A stretch of 64,000 nt of DNA from an uncultured Sulfitobacter sp. (lineage in GTDB: Bacteria; Pseudomonadota; Alphaproteobacteria; Rhodobacterales; Rhodobacteraceae), in contig CALFWM010000011.1 in NCBI GenBank assembly GCA_937928635.1, forward strand, positions 1 to 64,000. Reading direction: 5' to 3'. The notes beneath the pieces were generated by a model. It ran no database searches, was not told where the DNA came from, and saw only the letters and a list, made by a program, of their open reading frames with translations. Below, one piece after another: positions 17,218 to 26,443 of the stretch (within the stretch, counting starts at the first letter, position 1; every line of letters starts with the position of its first letter). Both the position numbers and the translations under genes were made by a program.

Positions 17218-17640
17218 TTACCCAACCAGTTCAAGCCCTGAGAAGAAATATGCGATTTCAATCGCAGCCGTTTCCGGCGCGTCGGAGCCGTGCACGGAGT
17301 TCTCGCCAACGCTTTGCGCAAATTCTGCGCGGATGGTGCCGGCCTCGGCGTCCGCCGGGTTGGTGGCCCCCATGACTTCGCGGTTCTTGGCAATGGCGTT
17401 TTCGCCTTCCAGAACCTGTGCCACGATCGGCGCAGAGGCCATAAATTCACACAGCTCACCGTAAAACGGACGCTCTTTGTGCACCGCGTAAAACTCACCG
17501 GCCTGCGCCATGGTCAGGTGGATACGCTTGGAAGCCACAACGCGCAGGCCCGCGTCTTCGAACTTTTTGACGATTGCGCCGGTCAGGTTACGCTTGGTTG
17601 CATCGGGTTTGATGATGGAAAATGTACGCTCAAGGGCCAT
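17218..17640 (-). CDS. ndk: nucleoside diphosphate kinase
   Basis: A 140-residue cytoplasmic enzyme that moves the gamma-phosphate from ATP to other (d)NDPs. It starts [14 protein letters not shown] with Lys11. The phosphorylated His117 is in NSVHGSD, and the full length matches bacterial Ndk. The start at 17640 follows GGAG on the minus strand. It is monocistronic, with a strong terminator behind it, and diverges from the beta-helix protein gene. Confidence 0.97.
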   Translation of the reverse strand: MALERTFSIIKPDATKRNLTGAIVKKFEDAGLRVVASKRIHLTMAQAGEFYAVHKERPFYGELCEFMASAPIVAQVLEGENAIAKNREVMGATNPADAEAGTIRAEFAQSVGENSVHGSDAPETAAIEIAYFFSGLELVG

Positions 17641-17826
17641 GTTGCTTGCTCCATAGGCTAGGTTAATTTGGGGCGCGTCTAGCATGGGGTTTGGGGTATG
17701 AAAAGGTGCCTCTTTCAGGGCGGGCCAGCCAAGGGTGCAGGCATGCCCTTGGGCCGGGTTTGCACCTGCGCCCTTGACCAGGGCCAAATTTCTTCGCCTA
17801 CTGGCAGCCTTTAAAGGATTTTGGAC

Positions 17827-19338
17827 ATGGTCATTTTCGCCGCCCCCGAGACGTTTCCCTATGACACAACGCCGGAAGGCAAGACGATCTGGGCGTATGA
17901 GCTGCAAACCGCAATCAATCGCGCTGGCCCCGGCGACACAGTGCAGCTGCTGGCCGGGCGCTACACGATGCCCGCGCAGATCAGCGCCTCGGGCAAAAAG
18001 GGCGCACCGATCACGCTGGCAGGCCCGGAAACGGGTCAGGCGATTCTGGACGGTGGCGGCGTGCCGCAGGATGCGCGTAACATCGGCCTGAAACCGCTGG
18101 ACGGCGAGTTTGCCTTTCTCAAGATCTTCAACGCCCAGCGGATTGTTCTGCGCGGGCTGACCTTCACCAACAACTGGCCCAGCAGCATCTACCTGCGCGG
18201 TGCCAGGGACATCACCGTGCAGGACTGCACCTTTGAACGCGGCCGCTTTGCGATTTATGCGCGCCAGGGCTGCCGGATCAAAACCCAAAGGCTGCTAATC
18301 GAGCGCTGTGGTTGGATCCAGGACCCCGAACACCGCATGTGGCGCGGGGGCATTACCTGGGAGAACGTGAAAAGCCAGAAAACCAGCAATGATGCCAGCC
18401 ATTTCAACGGGGCGTTCTTTGGCAGCTACAACATCTCCGGTAACGTGACGATCCGCTCCTGTCAGATTGCCCACGCCTTTAACGGTATTCGTATGGACAT
18501 GGATAAGAAGCTGATCAAGAAACGCGATGCCGAAAGCATGAAAATCCCGCGCAACAAAAATGTGGCCATCTATGACAATGACTTCAACTTTATCCGTGAC
18601 AACGCGGTTGAGCCGGAAAATGGCGCCGATAGCTGGTTTGTCTACAACAACCGGTTTCTGAACATCCACGGCACCTTTTCACTGGATCAGGTCGCCTGTC
18701 AGGACATGTTCTATCTGGGCAATACGATCCTGAACAATCGCAAACCCGAACAGGGCAACACCGACCGTTCCGGCGGGGTGATTTTCAAATTCTTCAAAGC
18801 CACAAACACGGATGACAACCCGCCGCTGGCCCCGCGCACCACGCTGTGGTCGGCCTATAACTCGGTCCAGACCCGCACCTCCTACGTCAAAAAGGGGGCC
18901 ACGATGTTTTGGCGCGATGCCTATAACGCGGTGGGTCTCTACAACGGCGACCACCCCGATGTCACAACGCCCCCACGTGTGGCGTTCAACAATTTTGGCT
19001 GGAAACATGGCGACGTCAAAGTGCGCGGCATGGCGACAAATGACCCTGACTACCCCAAAGGCTACCCGGAAAAGAAGGTCTTTCCCGATGGCATAGACTG
19101 CGCAAAAGCCCCGTTTGAGATCACCGACAAAGATCCGGACCCAGACGCCCCCTTGGGCGGCTGGAACGGGCAGTTGAAGAAATCAAAGGCACTAGCGGGC
19201 GTCAAATGCCCGGCCCTGCGCATCACCCGCCTGCAGGGTCGCGATTTTCATATCCCCGCAGGCCTCAGCCCCGGAGCCCATCCGATTGAGGCGCTTTATT
19301 GTAATTTTGGCGATAGCGTCACCCTGCCCCGGAATTGA
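17827..19338 (+). CDS. right-handed parallel beta-helix protein (polysaccharide lyase-like)
   Basis: A 503-residue protein. The start at ATG 17827 is supported by AAAGGA eight bases upstream. The N-terminal half has the pectate-lyase/chondroitinase-B-like pattern of repeated strands: [20 protein letters not shown], then [20 protein letters not shown] and similar turns. It reads like a PL6-type or general beta-helix enzyme acting on polyuronates. No signal peptide is visible, which is odd for a polysaccharide lyase, so it may be cytoplasmic or use another export route. The neighbours (ndk, ABC-F) give no functional clue. Confidence 0.7.
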   Translation: MVIFAAPETFPYDTTPEGKTIWAYELQTAINRAGPGDTVQLLAGRYTMPAQISASGKKGAPITLAGPETGQAILDGGGVPQDARNIGLKPLDGEFAFLKIFNAQRIVLRGLTFTNNWPSSIYLRGARDITVQDCTFERGRFAIYARQGCRIKTQRLLIERCGWIQDPEHRMWRGGITWENVKSQKTSNDASHFNGAFFGSYNISGNVTIRSCQIAHAFNGIRMDMDKKLIKKRDAESMKIPRNKNVAIYDNDFNFIRDNAVEPENGADSWFVYNNRFLNIHGTFSLDQVACQDMFYLGNTILNNRKPEQGNTDRSGGVIFKFFKATNTDDNPPLAPRTTLWSAYNSVQTRTSYVKKGATMFWRDAYNAVGLYNGDHPDVTTPPRVAFNNFGWKHGDVKVRGMATNDPDYPKGYPEKKVFPDGIDCAKAPFEITDKDPDPDAPLGGWNGQLKKSKALAGVKCPALRITRLQGRDFHIPAGLSPGAHPIEALYCNFGDSVTLPRN

Positions 19339-19386
19339 ACAAACCGCCCGATTGACGTGGCGCGCTGCATCGCAGATACCGCGCCC

Positions 19387-21246
19387 ATGTTACAAATCTC
19401 AGAACTCAACTATTCCGTCGAAGGCCGCCCCCTGTTTGAGGAGGCCACCGCCACCATCCCTGATGGCCACAAGGTGGGCCTTGTCGGGCGCAATGGCGCG
19501 GGCAAAACAACGCTGTTCCGGCTGATCCGTGACGAACTTGCGCTGGATGCGGGGTCAATTTCCCTGCCCTCACGCGCCAAAATTGGCGGTGTGGCGCAAG
19601 AGGTGCCAAGTTCGGAAACCTCCCTGCTTGATACCGTGTTGGCCGCAGACACCGAACGCGCGGCCCTGCTGGCAGAATCAGAAACCGCCTCAGACCCCGC
19701 CCGCATCGCAGATATCCAGGCCCGCCTGTCTGATATCGACGCATGGTCGGCCGAAGGGCGCGCCGCCTCCATCCTCAAGGGTCTTGGTTTTGACGCGGGT
19801 GATCAGGCGATGCCCTGCTCCGCCTTCTCTGGCGGCTGGCGCATGCGCGTCGCCCTTGCGGGGGTTCTGTTTGCACAGCCTGACCTGCTGCTGCTGGACG
19901 AACCAACAAACTACCTCGACCTCGAAGGCTCCATCTGGCTCGAAAGCTACCTGGCGAAATATCCCCACACGGTGATCATCATCTCGCACGACCGGGGTCT
20001 GCTGAACCGCGCCGTGGGCGGCATCCTGCACCTTGAGGACCGCAAGCTGACCTACTACCCAGGCCCCTATGATCAATTTGCCCGCCAGCGCGCTGAAAAA
20101 CGTGCGCAACAGGCGGCGATGGCCAAGAAACAAAAGGCCCGCAAGGATCACATGCAGGCCTTTGTGGACCGCTTCAAGGCCAAGGCATCCAAGGCAAAAC
20201 AGGCCCAGTCGCGCCTGAAAATGATCGAAAAAATGGATATGATCACCCCGCCGGAAGAAGCGGCGCGCAAGGTCTTTACCTTCCCGGAGCCGGAGGAACT
20301 TTCGCCCCCCATCATCAATATTGAGGGCGGCTCGGTTGGCTATTCTGATGACAATCCGGTGCTGACAAAGCTGAACCTGCGCATTGATCAGGACGACCGC
20401 ATCGCGCTGCTTGGCAAAAACGGTCAGGGCAAATCGACCCTTGCCAAATTGCTCTCTAAACGCCTGCCCCTGATGGGTGGACGCCAGCTGAACGCCAACA
20501 AACTGCGTGTCGGTTTTTTCGCCCAACACCAGGTGGATGAACTAATCATCAACGAAACGCCTCTGCAACATATGATCTCTGCCCGCCCCGGCGTGATGCA
20601 ATCCAAACTGCGCGCCCAACTGGCGGGCTTCGGCCTGGGCCCGGATCAGGCCGAAACCGAAGTGGGCCGCCTCTCGGGGGGCCAAAAAGCGCGCCTGTCG
20701 CTGCTGCTGGCCACCCTAGACGCCCCGCACCTCTTGATCCTTGACGAACCAACCAACCACCTCGACATCGAATCCCGCGAGGCATTGGTCGAGGCGCTCA
20801 CCCGTTATTCCGGCGCCGTGATCCTCGTCAGCCACGACATGCACCTGTTGTCCATGGTGGCCGACCGCCTCTGGTTGGTCTCAAACGGCACCGTAAAACC
20901 CTATGAGGAGGATCTGGAGGCCTATCGCAGCATGCTGCTCACCACCTCCAAACCGGTCAGCAAAAATGCAAAACCCAAAGAGACCCCAAAGCCCAAACGC
21001 GCCAGCCGCGATGATATACTGGCCCTGCGCTCCGAAACCCGCACCGCCGAGGCGCGGGTAACCAAGATCAACGAAATGCGCGACAAACTTGCCAAGAAAC
21101 TTGCGGACCCTGCCTTGTATGAAAAAGACAAGGTGGGCGAGCTCGAAGTCTGGAACAAGAAATACGCCGAAGTCATGGCCGCCCTGGAACGCGCTGAAGC
21201 AATCTGGATGACCACGCTGGAAAAACTCGAAAAGGCTTCCACCTGA
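19387..21246 (+). CDS. ABC-F family ATPase (YheS/Uup-like)
   Basis: A 619-residue soluble protein with two ABC ATPase domains and no membrane part. Domain 1: Walker A GRNGAGKTT, signature FSGGWRMR, Walker B LLLLDEPTNYLD. Domain 2: GKNGQGKST, LSGGQKARLS, LLILDEPTNHLD. A charged linker rich in Lys and Gln (about 230-290) separates them. ABC-F proteins act on ribosomes. ATG 19387 (MLQISELNYS) is preferred to the GTG at 19357 because it matches how family members begin. The window holds a second ABC-F gene at 58771. Confidence 0.92.
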   Translation: MLQISELNYSVEGRPLFEEATATIPDGHKVGLVGRNGAGKTTLFRLIRDELALDAGSISLPSRAKIGGVAQEVPSSETSLLDTVLAADTERAALLAESETASDPARIADIQARLSDIDAWSAEGRAASILKGLGFDAGDQAMPCSAFSGGWRMRVALAGVLFAQPDLLLLDEPTNYLDLEGSIWLESYLAKYPHTVIIISHDRGLLNRAVGGILHLEDRKLTYYPGPYDQFARQRAEKRAQQAAMAKKQKARKDHMQAFVDRFKAKASKAKQAQSRLKMIEKMDMITPPEEAARKVFTFPEPEELSPPIINIEGGSVGYSDDNPVLTKLNLRIDQDDRIALLGKNGQGKSTLAKLLSKRLPLMGGRQLNANKLRVGFFAQHQVDELIINETPLQHMISARPGVMQSKLRAQLAGFGLGPDQAETEVGRLSGGQKARLSLLLATLDAPHLLILDEPTNHLDIESREALVEALTRYSGAVILVSHDMHLLSMVADRLWLVSNGTVKPYEEDLEAYRSMLLTTSKPVSKNAKPKETPKPKRASRDDILALRSETRTAEARVTKINEMRDKLAKKLADPALYEKDKVGELEVWNKKYAEVMAALERAEAIWMTTLEKLEKAST

Positions 21247-21261
21247 TGTCACCCTTCCAAA

Positions 21262-21328
21262 AAACTCTGGGGAGTTTGAGGGGCAACGCCCCTCATCAGC
21301 AAAATTAAACCTGTGCGGGCTTGCCCGC
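21262..21328. repeat. triple-palindrome element, copy 1
   Basis: Three consecutive inverted repeats lie 15 bp after the ABC-F stop: AAACTC/GAGTTT (21262-21277), GAGGGGC/GCCCCTC (21278-21294) and GCGGGC/GCCCGC (21315-21328), with an A-rich linker between the last two. The same order and spacing recur at 60637-60705. It may terminate or process transcripts. Confidence 0.65.
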
Positions 21329-21396
21329 TCAATTCTGAACACAATGATCGTGATCCGGCCTAACCAATCGCCACAACCTCCCTATATTGACGCTAG

Positions 21397-21494
21397 AGCG
21401 CCCCGCCTGAAACTTGGATCGTCGATACCCTGCCACGCTCCGCGCTTTCGGGACATCGCCGATATGTGATGCTTCAAGTTAAAGGCGGGACGCT
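21397..21494. repeat. 98-bp inverted-repeat element, copy B
   Basis: It begins AGCGCCCCGCC and ends GGCGGGACGCT, the same length and layout as copy A at 17065. It ends 21 bp before the start of the protease gene at 21516, so it may form part of that gene's 5' leader. The outer stem keeps its pairing despite base changes (A-T pairs of copy A are C-G and G-C here). Confidence 0.8.
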
Positions 21495-21515
21495 GTAATC
21501 AATGGAGCAAAACCT

Positions 21516-22097
21516 ATGAGTGACTGGGAAACAGGGCGTGTGATCTACCTCGTGATCGTGCTGATCATGGTGGGCGGCTGGTTTCTTATTCAGTGCCGCG
21601 AGGGGTTAAACAAAACCCTGCAACAAATTGTTATCTGGGGCTTAATCATCGTAGGCACAGCCGCCGGGGTTGGCCTCTGGCAAGACATCCAGCGTCAGGC
21701 AGGTCATGGCCGCATCACCTTGTCAGAGACCGGCCAGATCATCGTGCCCCGCAGCGGCGATGGGCATTATTACCTCTCGGCACAGATTAACGAGGCAGAT
21801 ATTCATTTTGTGATCGACACGGGGGCGACGGACCTTGTCCTCACAAAGGCGGATGCGGCCCGTGCCGGTCTTAACCCCGATGCGCTCAACTTTCTGGGGC
21901 GCGCGAACACGGCCAATGGTCAGGTCAGAACAGCAGCCGTGCGCCTTAACACGGTGCGTCTGGGCGGCACGCTGGACCGCAACGTCCGCGCCGTGGTCAA
22001 CGGCGGAGATCTGAACCAATCGCTCATGGGTATGGAATATCTGCAACGGTGGGGCCGTATCGAAATCGCAAATGGTGAGTTGATCCTGACCCGCTAG
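21516..22097 (+). CDS. retropepsin-like aspartic protease (TIGR02281/clan AA family)
   Basis: A 193-residue protein with two N-terminal membrane helices (about 10-25 and 38-54) and a single protease-like domain. The active-site motif is FVIDTGATDLVL with Asp101. As in retropepsins, one active site per chain implies a dimer. Such proteins are widespread in alphaproteobacteria, and their substrates are mostly unknown. Its start follows GGAGC and lies just beyond a 98-bp palindromic element. Confidence 0.85.
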   Translation: MSDWETGRVIYLVIVLIMVGGWFLIQCREGLNKTLQQIVIWGLIIVGTAAGVGLWQDIQRQAGHGRITLSETGQIIVPRSGDGHYYLSAQINEADIHFVIDTGATDLVLTKADAARAGLNPDALNFLGRANTANGQVRTAAVRLNTVRLGGTLDRNVRAVVNGGDLNQSLMGMEYLQRWGRIEIANGELILTR

Positions 22098-22126
22098 CCT
22101 GGCCAACCGCATCCCACGCCACTGGC

Positions 22127-22600
22127 CTATGCGGGCGCGCCACCGGTCTCCGCTTTCTTCTCCCAGACCCCACTTTCCTCAGACCAATACTGCGCGGTGG
22201 CTCCGGCATCCTTCAACGCTTTCCATTGTCCGCGCGCATGTTGCAGCGCCTCCGGGTCATTGCCATCAAACAGGATGCACACCCGCTCCAATGCGCCAAC
22301 CTCCGCCGCCTGCACCTCTGCGCCATGCACCGACATCACGCATTGCGGGCCATTTGGGGCCTCAGCTGCCAGGGTGAGCAAAACCGGCTGATCCGCGTCC
22401 TGCGCACCGCCTGCCATGCCGTGGGGTAAAAACCCGTCCTCGCGCCCCAACCACAAGGCACGGTCCAGTGCCGACAACCCTTCGGCATCCACGCCGCGCA
22501 CGGCTACACGCCAGCCGTTGGCCAGCGATTTTTCCAGTAGCATGCCCAGCGTTTCCACCAGTGGACGGCGGGTAAGGTGATAAAAATACGCAGCCCCCAT
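22127..22600 (-). CDS. holC: DNA polymerase III subunit chi
   Basis: A 157-residue clamp-loader-associated subunit that links the polymerase to SSB. The N-terminal YFYHLTRRPLVETLGMLLEK and the middle ALDRALWLGREDGFLPHG are typical. It lies six bases downstream of pepA on the same strand, the usual pepA-holC pairing. Confidence 0.92.
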   Translation of the reverse strand: MGAAYFYHLTRRPLVETLGMLLEKSLANGWRVAVRGVDAEGLSALDRALWLGREDGFLPHGMAGGAQDADQPVLLTLAAEAPNGPQCVMSVHGAEVQAAEVGALERVCILFDGNDPEALQHARGQWKALKDAGATAQYWSEESGVWEKKAETGGAPA

Positions 22601-22606
22601 ATGTGA

Positions 22607-24079
22607 TTATGAAGGCTCAAACATGTTTGTAATCAACCGGTTGAGCGAAGCCACACCCCACCCGGTTGCGCCTTTGGGGGCCAGCGCCGTCTCGCCTTTG
22701 ACCGAGGCAACGCCGGCAATATCCAGGTGAATCCACGGCACGCCGTCCTGCACAAAACGCTGCAAAAATTGCGCCGCCGTGACAGAGCCCGCGGGGCGCC
22801 CGCCGATGTTTTTCATATCCGCAATCCGGCTCTTCAGCAGGTCGTCATAGGCCTGCCCCAACGGCATACGCCAGGCTCCTTCGCCCTCGGTTTTTGCCGC
22901 TTTCAAAAAGGCATCACACAACGCGTCATCATTGGAAAACACGCCCGCGTTTTCATGGCCCAGCCCAATGATAATCGCGCCGGTCAGGGTCGCCAGATCA
23001 ATCATCGCCGCCGGTTTGAAGCGTTCCTGCGCGTACCACATCACGTCACACAGCACCAAACGCCCCTCGGCATCGGTGTTGATAACCTCAACCGTGTCGC
23101 CTTTCATCGAGGTGATCACATCACCGGGCCGCACCGCGTTGCTGGAGGGCATGTTTTCAACCAGCCCGACCAGCCCGACCACATTGGCCTCTGCCTTGCG
23201 CAGCGCCAGCGCGCGCATCACACCCGCCACAACACCGGCACCGCCCATGTCCATTGTCATGTCTTCCATGCCTGCGGCGGGTTTCAGGCTGATGCCGCCC
23301 GTATCAAACACCACGCCTTTGCCAACCAAGGCCAGCGGGGCCGCATCTTTCTTGCCGCCCTCCCAACGCATCACCACAACTTTGGATGGGCTGTCAGAGC
23401 CCTGCCCAACGCATAAAAGTGTGCACATTCCGAGCTTTGCCAGCTCTTCTTCATCCAAAACCTCAACCTTCAGGCCAAGATTTTCCATTTCGGCCAACCG
23501 CTCCGCAAAATGTGTGGTGGTCAGGATGTTGGCGGGTGCATTGGTCAAATCGCGGGTCATATGCGCGCCCTCCGCAATCGCCATCAACCGGACCGAGGCC
23601 GCCTGCGCCTCCTGCGGTTTGCTGCACATGATCCGCACCCCGCCCTGGGCCGCTTTGGGTTTTGATTTGTGATCCTCAAACGCGTAGTCGCGCATCGCCA
23701 CCCCATACCCCAGCTCAGAAATCCTACGCTGGCCCGCTGCAAGCAGCAAAACATCCGCCGTCCCCCGGGTTTTCGCCAAACTTGCCCCCGCCTTGCGCAT
23801 GTGGCTCTGATCCGCGGATTTGGGCAGCGCGATCACATCCACAGCCTCTGCAGCAAGGCCTGTCGGATAGGACATCACCATGCTCTGCCCCGGCTTAACC
23901 GCCTGAAATTTCTCACTTTCCACCAGTCGCTGCAAGGCTCCACGGGTCAGTTTATTGACCCGACGTGCGCCGGCACTCAACCGTCCCTCCGGGTCCACAA
24001 GCACCGCAATCCGCCCTTCAAACGAGGCAATCTGGTCGATGTCGGTGTCTTCAAAGGTGATCGGCGTCAAACGGGTCAT
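22607..24079 (-). CDS. pepA: leucyl aminopeptidase (M17 family)
   Basis: A 490-residue two-metal cytosolic aminopeptidase that removes N-terminal residues from peptides. The metal and catalytic region is seen in GKGVVFDTGGISLKPA, the MDMGGAG segment and NTDAEGRLVL. The start at 24079 (MTRLTPITFED) is preferred over an upstream ATG since the added residues would be unlike the family. It diverges from the lptF operon across about 135 bp and is followed by holC. Confidence 0.95.
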   Translation of the reverse strand: MTRLTPITFEDTDIDQIASFEGRIAVLVDPEGRLSAGARRVNKLTRGALQRLVESEKFQAVKPGQSMVMSYPTGLAAEAVDVIALPKSADQSHMRKAGASLAKTRGTADVLLLAAGQRRISELGYGVAMRDYAFEDHKSKPKAAQGGVRIMCSKPQEAQAASVRLMAIAEGAHMTRDLTNAPANILTTTHFAERLAEMENLGLKVEVLDEEELAKLGMCTLLCVGQGSDSPSKVVVMRWEGGKKDAAPLALVGKGVVFDTGGISLKPAAGMEDMTMDMGGAGVVAGVMRALALRKAEANVVGLVGLVENMPSSNAVRPGDVITSMKGDTVEVINTDAEGRLVLCDVMWYAQERFKPAAMIDLATLTGAIIIGLGHENAGVFSNDDALCDAFLKAAKTEGEGAWRMPLGQAYDDLLKSRIADMKNIGGRPAGSVTAAQFLQRFVQDGVPWIHLDIAGVASVKGETALAPKGATGWGVASLNRLITNMFEPS

Positions 24080-24214
24080 GGCAGGGCTTTCCTTAGGTTT
24101 CGCCACCAGACCTAGCGCGTGCACGCGGGCAAGACCAGATATCAGTTTTCCCGTGGGCAAAAATGGACTATCCTGTGGATAAACGCCGTTAGAGCATCAA
24201 CAAGGGGAAAGAGA

Positions 24215-25345
24215 GTGGGCCGAGTAGACCGCTATATGCTGTCGCAGCTTTTGGTGCTGTTTGGCTTTTTTGCGCTTGTTCTGGTGGCTTTGTTCTGGAT
24301 CAACCGTGCGGTTGTTCTGTTTGATCGGCTGATTGGCGATGGGCAATCCGCAGTCGTGTTTCTCGAATTCACCGCCCTTGGCCTGCCCCGGCTGATCACC
24401 ACCGTTTTGCCCATCGCGGCCTTTGCGGCGGCTGTTTACGTCACCAACCGCATGACGGGCGAGTCCGAACTGACCGTTTTGCAATCCACCGGGTCAGGGC
24501 CCTGGCGCATGGCGCGGCCCGTGTTGGTGTACGGTGTGGTTGTTGCGCTGATGATGTCAACGCTCAGCCATTTCCTGATGCCCATGGCGCAGGCGCAATT
24601 GACCAAGCGCGAGCAGGAAATTTCACAAAATGTCACCGCGCGCCTGCTGACCGAAGGGACATTCCTGCATCCGACCGAAAAGGTCACATTCTACACCCGC
24701 CAGATTGACGAGGACGGCGTGCTGCGCGATGTCTTTCTGTCGGATCGGCGCAGTGAAGGTGAAGGCGTGATCTACACCGCCGCCGAGGCCTATCTGGTGC
24801 GCAATGGCCCCGGTTCAACACTGATCATGGTGGACGGATTGGCACAACGGCTGAACACCACTGACAAACGTCTGGCCACCGCAAAATTTCGCGATTTTTC
24901 CTTTGATATCTCGGCGTTGGTCAACCCCGACCCCACTGCGAATATCGCCATCAGCAACATGACAACACCTGCGTTGATCAGCGGCTGGCTGGACCCGGAG
25001 CCCAGATTGACCGCACAAGACGGGGTTGTCGCAGAAGAACTGCATGGCCGGTTTGCCCAGCCCTTGTTCTGCATTGTCGCGGCCATGGTCGGCTTTGCAA
25101 CGTTGCTGGTTGGTGGCTTTTCCCGGTTTGGCGTCTGGCGTGAAATTGTCATCGCCTTTGGTCTGCTGATCGCCATTGACGGCTTGCGCGGTGTGCTTGT
25201 CGATCCGGTGCGTGAAAACGCGGCCATGTGGCCGCTGATGTATGTGCCCTCTCTGCTCGGCACTGTCCTTGTGGTGCTGATGCTGTTTCAGGCCGCCAAC
25301 CCCAATTGGTTGCGCCGTCTGCGCGGCAAGGGGACAATGGCATGA
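24215..25345 (+). CDS. lptF: LPS export permease LptF
   Basis: A 376-residue inner-membrane subunit of the LptB2FG transporter, which extracts lipopolysaccharide for export. It has the six-helix permease layout with a periplasmic jelly-roll domain between helices 3 and 4. The GTG at 24215 is taken as start because AAGGGGAAAG precedes it and the protein then begins VGRVDRYMLSQLLVLFGFF, as in the family. Its stop overlaps lptG (ATGA). Confidence 0.94.
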   Translation: MGRVDRYMLSQLLVLFGFFALVLVALFWINRAVVLFDRLIGDGQSAVVFLEFTALGLPRLITTVLPIAAFAAAVYVTNRMTGESELTVLQSTGSGPWRMARPVLVYGVVVALMMSTLSHFLMPMAQAQLTKREQEISQNVTARLLTEGTFLHPTEKVTFYTRQIDEDGVLRDVFLSDRRSEGEGVIYTAAEAYLVRNGPGSTLIMVDGLAQRLNTTDKRLATAKFRDFSFDISALVNPDPTANIAISNMTTPALISGWLDPEPRLTAQDGVVAEELHGRFAQPLFCIVAAMVGFATLLVGGFSRFGVWREIVIAFGLLIAIDGLRGVLVDPVRENAAMWPLMYVPSLLGTVLVVLMLFQAANPNWLRRLRGKGTMA

Positions 25346-26439
25346 TACTGCATCTTTATTTTGCCCGCCGCTTTGCCATGTCGTTTCTGATGATCACGGC
25401 GGTCCTGTTTGCCCTTGTGGTGCTGGTGGATGCGGTGGATCAGGCGCGCAGATTCAGCAGCTATGACATCGGCTTTTCCAACATCATTCGTTTGACCCTG
25501 CTTGACACGCCGAAAACGATCAATCAGATTTTGCCACTGATCGTTATTCTGGCCACCGTGACCTTGTTTATCTCGCTGGCGCGTTCCTCTGAAATGGTGG
25601 TGACACGCGCCTCTGGTCGCTCCGCCTTGCTCACATTGGTGGCCCCTGTTGTGGTCGCACTGATCATTGGCGGCCTTGCCGTGACAATGCTGAACCCGAT
25701 TGTGGCAGCAACCGGCAAACGCTACCTGAAACTGTCAGAAGGGTTTCGCGCCGGCGGGGCCTCTGCCCTGTCGATCAGCGATGAAGGGCTCTGGCTGCGC
25801 CAGGGCACAAAGAGCGGGCAAAGTGTGATCCGCGCCCTGCGCTCAAATGCAGATGCGTCCGTGCTCTATGAGGTGACCTTTATCAGCTATGATGCGGCCA
25901 ACGGCCCCGTTCGGCGGATCGAGGCGTCAAGTGCTGCGTTAAGCGACGGGCAATGGTCTCTGCGCGACGCCAAAATCTGGCCACTGGGTCCGGGTATCAA
26001 TGCCGAAGGCAATGCTGAATGGCACGACACGCTGATAATCCCCTCCTCGCTGACGCTGGACCGCATCCGCGAAAGCATTGGCAGTCCGGCGGCTGTGTCG
26101 ATCTACGAACTGCCCGAATTTATCCGACAGCTGGAACAATCCGGTTTCAGCCCCCGCAAACACAAGGTCTGGCTTCAGACTGAAATTGCCAGGCCGCTGT
26201 TTCTGGTGGCGATGGTTCTGGTTGCGAGTGTCTTTACCATGCGGCATACCCGTTTTGGCGGCACCGGTATTGCCGTCCTGACAGCAGTTCTATTGGGGTT
26301 TGGTTTGTATTTCGTGCGTAGTTTTGCTCAGATTCTGGGGGAAAACGGGCAGATACCTGTCATTCTGGCGGCATGGGCACCTCCTGCCGCCGCGATCTTG
26401 CTGGCCCTTGGCCTCTTGCTTCATGCGGAGGATGGGTAA
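25342..26439 (+). CDS. lptG: LPS export permease LptG
   Basis: A 365-residue partner of LptF with the same layout: N-terminal MILHLYFARRFAMSFLMI, a periplasmic domain in the middle, and three helices at the C-terminus. The ATGA overlap with lptF points to translational coupling. It is followed four bases later by lptD, so the inner- and outer-membrane ends of the Lpt bridge are cotranscribed. Confidence 0.94.
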   Translation: MILHLYFARRFAMSFLMITAVLFALVVLVDAVDQARRFSSYDIGFSNIIRLTLLDTPKTINQILPLIVILATVTLFISLARSSEMVVTRASGRSALLTLVAPVVVALIIGGLAVTMLNPIVAATGKRYLKLSEGFRAGGASALSISDEGLWLRQGTKSGQSVIRALRSNADASVLYEVTFISYDAANGPVRRIEASSAALSDGQWSLRDAKIWPLGPGINAEGNAEWHDTLIIPSSLTLDRIRESIGSPAAVSIYELPEFIRQLEQSGFSPRKHKVWLQTEIARPLFLVAMVLVASVFTMRHTRFGGTGIAVLTAVLLGFGLYFVRSFAQILGENGQIPVILAAWAPPAAAILLALGLLLHAEDG

Positions 26440-26443
26440 GGCT

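Noticed and set aside
19357..19386. GTG 19357 as start of the ABC-F gene
   Set aside because: Adds ten residues absent from the usual MLQISEL start; ATG 19387 fits better.
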